Source of the DNA: Prochlorococcus sp. AG-424-E18
Lineage (GTDB): Bacteria; Cyanobacteriota; Cyanobacteriia; PCC-6307; Cyanobiaceae
Assembly: GCA_003210155.1 (NCBI GenBank)
Contig: QCNC01000001.1
Coordinates: 186,001-250,000 of the forward strand
DNA: 64,000 bases
Direction: 5' to 3'
Every line of letters begins with the position of its first letter. Within the stretch, counting starts at the first letter, position 1. The notes beneath the pieces were generated by a model. The model had not been told where the DNA came from, ran no database searches, and saw nothing but the letters and a program-made list of their open reading frames with translations. Below, in pieces: positions 21,576 to 29,666 of the stretch. Made by a program: the position numbers and the translations under genes.

Positions 21576-23479
21576 TCTTTTGTTTCAGTAAAGTCTGCAT
21601 CAATTACATCGTCTCCACCTTTTTCATTTGAATCACTCTGATCAGGACCGCCTGCTGCGCTAGGTGATGGTGGCTGATTACCTGGTTGCTGATAAACAGA
21701 TGAACCAACTGCATAAAGTTCTTGCTGGAGTTCTTCAAGAAGTTTTTTCATTGATTCATAATCTTCTTTTGAAGTTGCTTCTTTTAAAGCATTACTTTTT
21801 TCTTCAACTTTAGACTTTGCTGCAGCATCAATTTTGTCTCCTAACTCACCAAGTTGCTTTTCTGTCTGGTAGACAAGTGTTTCAGCTTGATTTTTTAAAT
21901 CGATTTTTTCTCTTTTTTCTTTATCTGCAGATGCATTTGATTCAGCGTCCTTTACCATTTTTTCTACTTCATTATCAGATAGAGTTGAGGCACCAGTGAT
22001 AGAAATACTTTGCTCTTTGCCACTTCCTTTATCTTTAGCAGTAACACTAAGAATACCATTTGCATCGATATCAAATGTAACTTCAATTTGCGGAACACCT
22101 CTTGGTGCTGAAGGTATACCATCCAATCTAAAAGTTCCTAAGCTTTTGTTATCAGAAGCCATTTCTCTTTCACCCTGTAAAACGTGTATTTCAACATTTG
22201 TTTGACCGTCTACAGCAGTTGAATATGTTTCAGATTTCTTCGTTGGAACTGTAGTATTACGATTTATCATTTTTGTCATTACTCCCCCTAAAGTTTCTAC
22301 ACCTAAAGAAAGTGGAGTAACGTCAAGCAATAATATATCTTTAACCTCTCCTGCTAAAACTCCTCCTTGAATTGCAGCTCCAACAGCCACTACCTCATCA
22401 GGATTAACAGTTTGATTTGGTTCTTTGCCAATTATTTTTTTAACTAAATCCAGAACAGCAGGTATTCTAGATGAGCCTCCCACCATAACAACTTCATCAA
22501 TTTCGCTAGTAGAAATTTTTGCATCACTTATAGCTCTCTCAACTGGGGTCTTACACCTATCAATTAAAGAAGCAGCTAATTCTTCAAACTTTGCTCTAGT
22601 AAGGTTTAAATCCAAATGTTTTGGTCCTTCAGGCGTAGCTGTAATAAAAGGTAAATTTATTTCACTTTGCGTAGCATTTGAGAGCTCTATTTTTGCTTTT
22701 TCTGCAGCTTCAGTCAATCTTTGCAAAGCTTGCTTATCTTGTCTGAGATCAATCCCCTCATTTGATTTAAAAGTATTAGCTAAGTGATCTACGATGCATC
22801 TATCAAAATCATCACCACCTAAATGTGTATCTCCGGATGTAGATAAAACTTCAGTTACTCCATCACCAGCCTCAATAACTGAGACATCAAATGTACCTCC
22901 ACCTAAATCAAAAACAAGAATTTTTTCATTTTCTTTATCCAATCCATACGCTAAAGCCGCAGCAGTTGGTTCATTAACAATTCTTAGGACTTCTAAACCT
23001 GCAATCTTTCCTGCATCTTTCGTAGCCTGTCTTTGGGAATCATTAAAATAAGCTGGAACTGTAATGACAGCCTGCGTAACTTTGTCACCAAGATATTTAC
23101 CAGCATCATCTGCTAATTTTCTTAAAACTTGAGAACTTACCTCTTCAGGAGAAAACTGCTTATCCAAAATAGGACATTTTAATTTGACACTAGAACCAGA
23201 TTTTTCAACAGAATAACTAACTTCTTTAGACTCCTCATTAACTTCATCAACCCTTCTACCAACAAAACGTTTTGCAGAATAAAAAGTATTTTCAGGGTTC
23301 ATTACAGCTTGTCTTTTTGCTATTTGCCCAACAAGCTGATCTTGATTTTTTGTATATGCAACAACAGATGGAGTAGTTCTGAAACCCTCGGCATTTGCTA
23401 TTACAGTAGGTTTACCACCTTCCATTACAGCGACACAACTATTAGTTGTTCCTAAATCAATTCCTACAACCTTACCCAT
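21572..23479 (-). CDS. dnaK: Chaperone DnaK (Hsp70)
   Basis: [47 protein letters not shown] is open to 23542, but [10 protein letters not shown] at 23479 is the likely start. Confidence 0.96.
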   Translation of the reverse strand: MGKVVGIDLGTTNSCVAVMEGGKPTVIANAEGFRTTPSVVAYTKNQDQLVGQIAKRQAVMNPENTFYSAKRFVGRRVDEVNEESKEVSYSVEKSGSSVKLKCPILDKQFSPEEVSSQVLRKLADDAGKYLGDKVTQAVITVPAYFNDSQRQATKDAGKIAGLEVLRIVNEPTAAALAYGLDKENEKILVFDLGGGTFDVSVIEAGDGVTEVLSTSGDTHLGGDDFDRCIVDHLANTFKSNEGIDLRQDKQALQRLTEAAEKAKIELSNATQSEINLPFITATPEGPKHLDLNLTRAKFEELAASLIDRCKTPVERAISDAKISTSEIDEVVMVGGSSRIPAVLDLVKKIIGKEPNQTVNPDEVVAVGAAIQGGVLAGEVKDILLLDVTPLSLGVETLGGVMTKMINRNTTVPTKKSETYSTAVDGQTNVEIHVLQGEREMASDNKSLGTFRLDGIPSAPRGVPQIEVTFDIDANGILSVTAKDKGSGKEQSISITGASTLSDNEVEKMVKDAESNASADKEKREKIDLKNQAETLVYQTEKQLGELGDKIDAAAKSKVEEKSNALKEATSKEDYESMKKLLEELQQELYAVGSSVYQQPGNQPPSPSAAGGPDQSDSNEKGGDDVIDADFTETKD

Positions 23480-23596
23480 GGGTAAATTCTCTATATTTGT
23501 TATTCTCCATGATCGGTCATCGTCGTCATTATTGTTACTCAAAGACGGGGTGTGGTTCCCGAACAGATCAGTATTTTTAAGGAAAAAATTCTAAAC

Positions 23597-24457
23597 ATGA
23601 TTTCAAGCAAGACATCTTTTATAGCATTAATTGGTAATCCAGTAAGCCATTCTTTGTCACCAATCATGCAAAATGCTGCCTTTCAATATTTAGGCTTAGA
23701 TTTAATTTATATTGCTGTACCCTGTAAAAATGAAGATCTAGAATTAATTCTGAATTCTTTTAAGAAGATTAATTGTAAAGGTCTGAACATTACAATTCCA
23801 CACAAAGAAAAAGTATTTAACCTTTGTAGTGAAATCTCACCTATTGCTAACAAACTGAAAGCAATAAATACCCTGAAATTAAATTCTGAAAAAGAATGGA
23901 GCGCAACTAATACTGATGTAGAGGGATTTATTTATCCATTAAAAAATTTAAACTTAGCAAAGAAAAAATCAATAATTCTTGGCTCAGGGGGTGCAGCAAG
24001 ATCTGTTATTCAAGGTTTAATAAATTTAAATCTTTCAACAATTTCAGTAATATCGCGTAACAAATCATCGTTAGATGAATTAATAAAAAACTTTGATAAT
24101 CAAATTCAACTGGAAGGTTTATTAACTAATGATGATCAAGCCCAAGTTTTAATTCAGGAAGCAGATTTAATTGTAAATACAACACCAGTAGGGATGAAAA
24201 CAACTAGATATGAAAATAATGTATTGCCATATGGCGAAACTTTTTGGAGATCTCTTAACTCAAAACCAATTGTTTATGATTTAATCTACAATCCTGCACC
24301 AACTCCTTTACTAAAATTTTGCGCCAAAAAAGGATGCATGACTATAGATGGTTTAGAAATGCTTGTTGCTCAAGGAATGAAATCAATATCATTTTGGACG
24401 GATGGTTTAGAAGTTCCTTTTCATGTAATGAATGACGCACTAAAAAAATATCTTTAA
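23597..24457 (+). CDS. aroE: Shikimate dehydrogenase
   Basis: FIALIGNPVSHSLSPIMQNAAF, GLNITIPHKEKV, NTDVEGF, GSGGAARSVI. ORF opens with GTG at 23552; internal ATG 23597 is the better start. Confidence 0.92.
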   Translation: MISSKTSFIALIGNPVSHSLSPIMQNAAFQYLGLDLIYIAVPCKNEDLELILNSFKKINCKGLNITIPHKEKVFNLCSEISPIANKLKAINTLKLNSEKEWSATNTDVEGFIYPLKNLNLAKKKSIILGSGGAARSVIQGLINLNLSTISVISRNKSSLDELIKNFDNQIQLEGLLTNDDQAQVLIQEADLIVNTTPVGMKTTRYENNVLPYGETFWRSLNSKPIVYDLIYNPAPTPLLKFCAKKGCMTIDGLEMLVAQGMKSISFWTDGLEVPFHVMNDALKKYL

Positions 24458-24512
24458 AAAAATGGTCTTACTTTTAAGAAATTACCTATCATAATGTATC
24501 GTAAATAATGAA

Positions 24513-24555
24513 CAGACGCTCATTACAGCAATTTATGAGCCAAAGACCTCGTCTG
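24513..24555 (+). promoter_or_regulatory. Nested stem-loop in the rpsF 5' leader (candidate autoregulatory element)
   Basis: CAGAC(24513-24517)/GTCTG(24551-24555) enclosing GCTCAT(24518-24523)/ATGAGC(24535-24540), ending 5 nt before the rpsF ATG. Confidence 0.45.
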
Positions 24556-24560
24556 AAACC

Positions 24561-25022
24561 ATGAACAATCAACAATCTTATTACGAAACCATGTATATCC
24601 TCCGCCCAGACATTGCGGAAGATGAAGTAACTAATCACATTGATAAATACAATAAGCTCTTAGAAGAATTTGGCGGTAACATTCTTGATAGCCAAATGAG
24701 AGGCAAGAGAAGATTAGCCTATCAAATAGCAAAACATAGAGAAGGTATTTACGTGCAACTTAGTCATCAAGGTGATGGACAACATATTTTCAAAATTGAA
24801 AAAGCAATGAGACTAAGTGAAGATGTTATTAGATACATGACCGTTAAACAAGAAGGTCCTTTACCAACCCCAAGACCTTCGAATAAGAGTACGCCTCAAT
24901 CAGGGAATAAAGATAATCCCGATGTCAAAGTTGAATCTAAAGAAAAACAACCTGTAGCAAGTGCAGATACTTCAACTTCAGGAAAAGATGATATTAAAAC
25001 TAAAGAAAATACAGAATCTTAA
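24561..25022 (+). CDS. rpsF: 30S ribosomal protein S6
   Basis: ORF 153 aa; [48 protein letters not shown]; low-complexity C-terminal extension. Confidence 0.94.
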   Translation: MNNQQSYYETMYILRPDIAEDEVTNHIDKYNKLLEEFGGNILDSQMRGKRRLAYQIAKHREGIYVQLSHQGDGQHIFKIEKAMRLSEDVIRYMTVKQEGPLPTPRPSNKSTPQSGNKDNPDVKVESKEKQPVASADTSTSGKDDIKTKENTES

Positions 25023-25025
25023 ATG

Positions 25026-26240
25026 TTAATCTTTAGTTTTTGCATTTAACTCAGCCCATATTTTATTAGGCATACCCCACATATAAATAAAACCCTCTGC
25101 TAGAGAATGATTAAAGACATCATCTTTGCTATAAGTTGCCAAATCTTCCCTGTAAAGTGAATTATTTTCCGACATTCTTCCAATTACTTTTGCGTTTCCC
25201 TTATAAAGTCTAATCTTTACTCTTCCATTAACTGAAGTTTGAGTCGCTGATATAAATGCATCTAAACTTTCTTTAAGAGGTCCAAACCAAAAGCCTTGAT
25301 AAACTAGTTGAGCCCATTTTTTTTCCACTGTTCCTTTGAAATCGACAACATCGGGGCTTAGTGTTATGCTCTCTAACTCTTTGTGAGCTTTTATTAAAAG
25401 TAAGAGGCCAGGTGTTTCGTAAATTTCTCTACTTTTAATTCCTACTACTCGATCTTCAATCATATCTATTCTTCCAAAACCGTGATTACCTGCAAGATCA
25501 TTAGTTTTTTTAATAATCTCTACTGGAGTTAAAAGTTCATCGTTAATTCCAACTGGAGACCCATTTTTAAAAACAATTTCTACATCTTGATAGGAATCAG
25601 GTGAATTATCAATTGATGATGTCATCGAAAATATATCTTCAGGTGCTTCTTGCATTGGGTCTTCTAATATGCCGGCTTCAATGCTCCTACCAAGTAAGTT
25701 AACATCTATTGAATATGGTGACTTTTTTGATACTGGTGCAGGAATACCAAATTTTTCTCCATACACTATTGCCTCTTCCCTGCTCATATTCCACTCTCTT
25801 GCTGGAGTAATTATTTTCAAGTCGGGGCCTAAAGCATTAATTGCTAAATCAAACCGAATTTGATCATTGCCTTTACCAGTACACCCATGTGCTACTGCAT
25901 CGGCATTAATCTCTCGAGCAATATTTACGAGATTTTCAGCAATTAAAGGCCTTGCAAGAGCTGTAGATAAAGGGTATTTATCTAAATATAATGCATTTGC
26001 TCTAATAGCTGGAAAAGCGTATTTCTCAACAAAACTATTGACTAAATTACCAACTATTGATTGAGATGCCCCAGAATTTAAAGCTTTTTGCCTAATAACT
26101 TCTAAATCTTCTCCTTGGCCAAGATCTGCGACAAAAGTAACAACTTCTGAAATGCCATATTCATTCTTTAAATATGGAATACAAACGCTCGTATCTACCC
26201 CGCCAGAATACGCTAGTACAACTTTTTTTATCTGCTGCAT
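25026..26240 (-). CDS. argG: Argininosuccinate synthase
   Basis: ORF 404 aa; [49 protein letters not shown]. Confidence 0.97.
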   Translation of the reverse strand: MQQIKKVVLAYSGGVDTSVCIPYLKNEYGISEVVTFVADLGQGEDLEVIRQKALNSGASQSIVGNLVNSFVEKYAFPAIRANALYLDKYPLSTALARPLIAENLVNIAREINADAVAHGCTGKGNDQIRFDLAINALGPDLKIITPAREWNMSREEAIVYGEKFGIPAPVSKKSPYSIDVNLLGRSIEAGILEDPMQEAPEDIFSMTSSIDNSPDSYQDVEIVFKNGSPVGINDELLTPVEIIKKTNDLAGNHGFGRIDMIEDRVVGIKSREIYETPGLLLLIKAHKELESITLSPDVVDFKGTVEKKWAQLVYQGFWFGPLKESLDAFISATQTSVNGRVKIRLYKGNAKVIGRMSENNSLYREDLATYSKDDVFNHSLAEGFIYMWGMPNKIWAELNAKTKD

Positions 26241-26276
26241 CTAAATATGCTCCATAAATTTAAATTTTTGACGTAA

Positions 26277-26471
26277 TTAAGAATTGGAAAACTTATTAAA
26301 AACTATTATTATTGTAACTAAAAGAGCTGGACCAAAAACTAGTAACAATAGAAGAAAGTTATTAATTATTAAAACACTAGGATGCAAATAACCAATAAGC
26401 TTAAATACTCCAGATAGTAACAATGAAATTAGCCAGATAAAAAAGTATTTTAAATTTCCTTTATCAAACAA
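26277..26471 (-). CDS. Small hydrophobic membrane protein, unknown function
   Basis: ORF 64 aa with two predicted TM segments in a gap not used by other genes. Confidence 0.55.
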   Translation of the reverse strand: MFDKGNLKYFFIWLISLLLSGVFKLIGYLHPSVLIINNFLLLLLVFGPALLVTIIIVFNKFSNS

Positions 26472-26524
26472 AGTTTTTTGTATGCATCATTATGTATTAT
26501 CTTATATATAGAACATAATCTTTA

Positions 26525-26806
26525 ATGGACTCCAATAAACTGAAACTTAGATTAGACGATATTTCAGAAGTCAACCCAGCTTTAACTTGCTACCACAGAG
26601 ATGATCCAGCTCCTGTTTTACCACTCAGAGAGGAACCAGATTTATTATCATGGCTAGAAAATACAGGAAGACTTATTGCAGAAAAAGAAGGAGATTCACA
26701 AGAAATTAGTACCATCGAAGAGGAAGAACTTTCAGCGCTAATGGGAGAAAAAGAAGATTATAAAACTGAAGAAGAGCCTTCTCTTGAAGATGATTGGGAA
26801 GATTAA
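26525..26806 (+). CDS. Conserved cyanobacterial acidic protein (DUF3134-like)
   Basis: ORF 93 aa; NPALTCYHRDDPAPVLPLREEPDLLSWLENTGRL; acidic C-terminus; TATATA-type -10 just upstream. Confidence 0.7.
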   Translation: MDSNKLKLRLDDISEVNPALTCYHRDDPAPVLPLREEPDLLSWLENTGRLIAEKEGDSQEISTIEEEELSALMGEKEDYKTEEEPSLEDDWED

Positions 26807-27866
26807 AGAATTTAACTTTAAATCGTTATTAATATTAAATATTTTTGCCTTAATACTTAATTCTTATTTATTTAATAATTTTATTTTTATAGGCGTTTTT
26901 ACGCTATTTTTTTTTATTTCTTTGTTCTCAACAAAAAATGGAATAAAAATAATCAGAAAATTAAATTTACTTCAAAATATTAGAACTGAAGGTCCTGCTA
27001 ATCACTATAAAAAAAGTGATACGCCTACAATGGGTGGTTTTTTTATGATAATACCTTTTTTAATTTTTCTTTTGATAATAACTATAAATTTAGGTTCTCT
27101 AAAGTTATTTCTTTTATTCCTAACTATCTTTGGTTTCTTTATTACAGGATTTTTAGATGATTTTTTAAGTATTAAAAACAAAGAAAATACAGGATTAAAA
27201 GCAAAAGAAAAATTGATCCTGCAAAGTATCATCTCAATAATTTTTATATTGTTATCCTATGAAAAAAATTTAATAAATCCAACAATAACAATATCTGACT
27301 CCTGGGGAATAAATGTGAATATTTTCATATTGCCAATTTCTTTTTTAGTACTTGTTGGCATAAGTAATTCAGTAAATTTGACTGATGGACTAGATGGATT
27401 AGCAGCAGGTTGCAGTGGGATTGTCTTTTATGGATTAGGCACAGAAATATTAATAAAAGAACAGCAAGAGCTTTTTGTTTTTAGTATCTTATGTTACGCA
27501 ATGTCCGGCATATGCTTAGGATTTCTCAAGTACAATAGTTATCCTGCAAAAATATTTATGGGTGACACAGGATCTCTAAGTATTGGTGCAATTTTGGGTT
27601 CTATATCATTATTAACCAATAGTATTTTTACCTTATCTATTTTCTCAGGAATATTTATTATTGAATCGTTATCAGTAATGATTCAAGTAGGATTTTTTAA
27701 AATTACAAAAAACTTATTTAAAAGAGGTAAACGTATATTTTTAATGTCTCCGCTGCACCATCATTTTGAACTTAAAGGAGTGAAGGAACAAAAAATAGTT
27801 GAAAATTTTTGGAAAATCAACATTTTACTTGTAATTTTAGGTATAGTTTTAAAAATCAATCTTTAA
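26784..27866 (+). CDS. mraY: Phospho-N-acetylmuramoyl-pentapeptide transferase
   Basis: ORF 360 aa; KKSDTPTMGGFFMI, FLDDFLSIKNKENTGLKAKEKLILQ, NLTDGLDGLAAG, KIFMGDTGSLSIG, MSPLHHHFELKG. Start TTG 26784 or ATG 26790. Confidence 0.95.
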   Translation: MKMIGKIKEFNFKSLLILNIFALILNSYLFNNFIFIGVFTLFFFISLFSTKNGIKIIRKLNLLQNIRTEGPANHYKKSDTPTMGGFFMIIPFLIFLLIITINLGSLKLFLLFLTIFGFFITGFLDDFLSIKNKENTGLKAKEKLILQSIISIIFILLSYEKNLINPTITISDSWGINVNIFILPISFLVLVGISNSVNLTDGLDGLAAGCSGIVFYGLGTEILIKEQQELFVFSILCYAMSGICLGFLKYNSYPAKIFMGDTGSLSIGAILGSISLLTNSIFTLSIFSGIFIIESLSVMIQVGFFKITKNLFKRGKRIFLMSPLHHHFELKGVKEQKIVENFWKINILLVILGIVLKINL

Positions 27867-27876
27867 AAGATTTGTT

Positions 27877-28122
27877 ATGAATTTTTTTACATGGAAAGAT
27901 AATGGATTAACAAGTGACTGCACAAGTCTTGATGCAATGGCATCAAGATTTGAGGAAACTGCTAACTTAATGAAAAAACTATCTAAGAGGGGCTTTAAAC
28001 TAAAGAAAACTCAAAATAATCAGCTCATTCTTCACCCTGATCCAAAGGTTTTTGATCAATGGGGATTTATAAGTGAGGAAGTCCCTTTCAAACAACTTTG
28101 TTTAATGTCAGATGAAGAATAA
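27877..28122 (+). CDS. Conserved hypothetical small protein
   Basis: ORF 81 aa directly after mraY; soluble, well-formed composition; overlaps the convergent downstream gene by 67 nt. Confidence 0.6.
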   Translation: MNFFTWKDNGLTSDCTSLDAMASRFEETANLMKKLSKRGFKLKKTQNNQLILHPDPKVFDQWGFISEEVPFKQLCLMSDEE

Positions 28123-29465
28123 CTATTTGAACTTGAAAATTCTTCGGTAAGTACTGATAAATAATTGCGTACATGAGTGTTCCAACTAAAGTGCCTGTTA
28201 ACACCCTCAATTCCATTTCTGCTCCATATTTTCCACTGATTACTATTTGATATTCCTTTCTCTAGGATAACTTTCAACTCATTAATATCAGTAACATCTA
28301 CTAGAAGTCCATTTTCACATTTTGAACGAATTTCTTTTGGTCCTCCATCATTTGTTGATATTATAGGCAATCCACATGAAGAAGCTTCAAGAAGAGTTAA
28401 GCCAAAAGGCTCTGTTAAAGCTGGATTTACAAATACACCACCTCTGCTAGCAGCCCACCTATATAAAGCAGGAATCTGACATGGAAGATGTTTTTTTGGA
28501 TAAGCTACCTTTCCATACAAATTATATTTATCAATTGTTTCAAAAATATTATTGAAAACATCTTTTTGTTGAGTATCAAGTTTTGAAGTACTATCTCTAC
28601 AACCCAAAATCAAAATTAAATTAGTTTTTCTTTTTAATTTTTCAGATCTTCCATATGCTTCAATCAAAGATGGAATATTTTTTCTTCTTACAGCTCTAGA
28701 AATAGTCAAAAATGGAGGTTTAGTAGAATCCTTCAGAAAAGGGTTCATCATGTTATCAATTTCGGCTGTCTCGCTTGTAGAGTGAATATGATGAAATTTA
28801 TTATGATCAACACCAGGAGGAATGACTTTAGCTTTGTGAGGTGAAAAAGAAGAATATTGGGAATATTGATACACTGACTCTTGTTTAGTGCTTGTAACAA
28901 CAATATCTGCAGACTTCAATGCTTTTTCTTCTGCCTCAATTCTTTTACTTATAGAATATAGATTTTCTATTTGATTATTTTTTAAACCAGTATCAAGCAG
29001 TTTCCTTTTTTTCTCTCTTCCTAAAGAATGACCAGTAAAAATAAGAGGAACGTTTAAGGATTTACTTAGTTTAACTCCTACATATCCAGCATCTGCATAA
29101 TGTGCATGAATGAAATTAGGCTTTTTGTTTTTTTCATAGTAAGAAATCAGTGTTTCGGTTAAATGATCTAGATAAGGCCAAAGCAATTCCTTTCTTAAAT
29201 ATTTATTAGGTCCAAATTTGAATCTCAAAATTCTAACTCCAGGTTCTACAAATTCTTCTTCTTGAGAATATTCGTCATCTACTTTAGGGTCTTTTATTAA
29301 ACGAGTAACTAAATCAACTTGATCAACTTCTGAAGTATTAGCCAAACTTTTAATTAACTCTAAAACGTATTGTGTTTGCCCTCCTGTATCAGCATCCCTG
29401 CCTAGCTCAAGATTTTTAGAACGAATAAGACCATGTAAATGTAAATGTAAAAATTTCAACCTCAT
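28056..29465 (-). CDS. Sucrose-phosphate synthase-like GT4 glycosyltransferase (glycosyltransferase domain only)
   Basis: ORF 469 aa; HLHLHGLIRSKNLELGRDADTGGQTQYVLELIKSLA, HAHYADAGYVG, GHSLGREKKRKL, EPFGLTLLEASSCGLPIISTNDGGPKEI. No HAD phosphatase motif at the C-terminus. Confidence 0.85.
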   Translation of the reverse strand: MRLKFLHLHLHGLIRSKNLELGRDADTGGQTQYVLELIKSLANTSEVDQVDLVTRLIKDPKVDDEYSQEEEFVEPGVRILRFKFGPNKYLRKELLWPYLDHLTETLISYYEKNKKPNFIHAHYADAGYVGVKLSKSLNVPLIFTGHSLGREKKRKLLDTGLKNNQIENLYSISKRIEAEEKALKSADIVVTSTKQESVYQYSQYSSFSPHKAKVIPPGVDHNKFHHIHSTSETAEIDNMMNPFLKDSTKPPFLTISRAVRRKNIPSLIEAYGRSEKLKRKTNLILILGCRDSTSKLDTQQKDVFNNIFETIDKYNLYGKVAYPKKHLPCQIPALYRWAASRGGVFVNPALTEPFGLTLLEASSCGLPIISTNDGGPKEIRSKCENGLLVDVTDINELKVILEKGISNSNQWKIWSRNGIEGVNRHFSWNTHVRNYLSVLTEEFSSSNSYSSSDIKQSCLKGTSSLINPH

Positions 29466-29666
29466 TCAGCAAAACCTCCGATCAACGGCCTTTAATACAA
29501 ATAAGCTGAATTTTCTGAGGAAATATTAAGAAACCATTATGATTTAAAATTTTTTTAATATAAAAATTTTCGAAGTAGTAGTTATAGAGCAGCTTTATGC
29601 CGCTTTAAGAAGAAATTTCATTTTGCTGAAATAATTAAAATAAAAAGAAATACAACAAGGATTTTC

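Noticed and set aside
22425-22787. 120-aa ORF antisense to dnaK (and neighbours 21817-21999, 21996-22205, 22794-23051)
   Set aside because: Mirror frames of a highly conserved, codon-biased gene; no recognisable domain, and dnaK on the other strand is certain.
29466-29666. 200-nt gap between the SPS-like gene and uvrA as a tRNA or ncRNA locus
   Set aside because: No cloverleaf or T-loop (GGTTCGAATC-like) sequence; only a weak imperfect hairpin (AGCAGC-TTTAT-GCCGCT). Could hold a small RNA, but nothing supports it from sequence alone.
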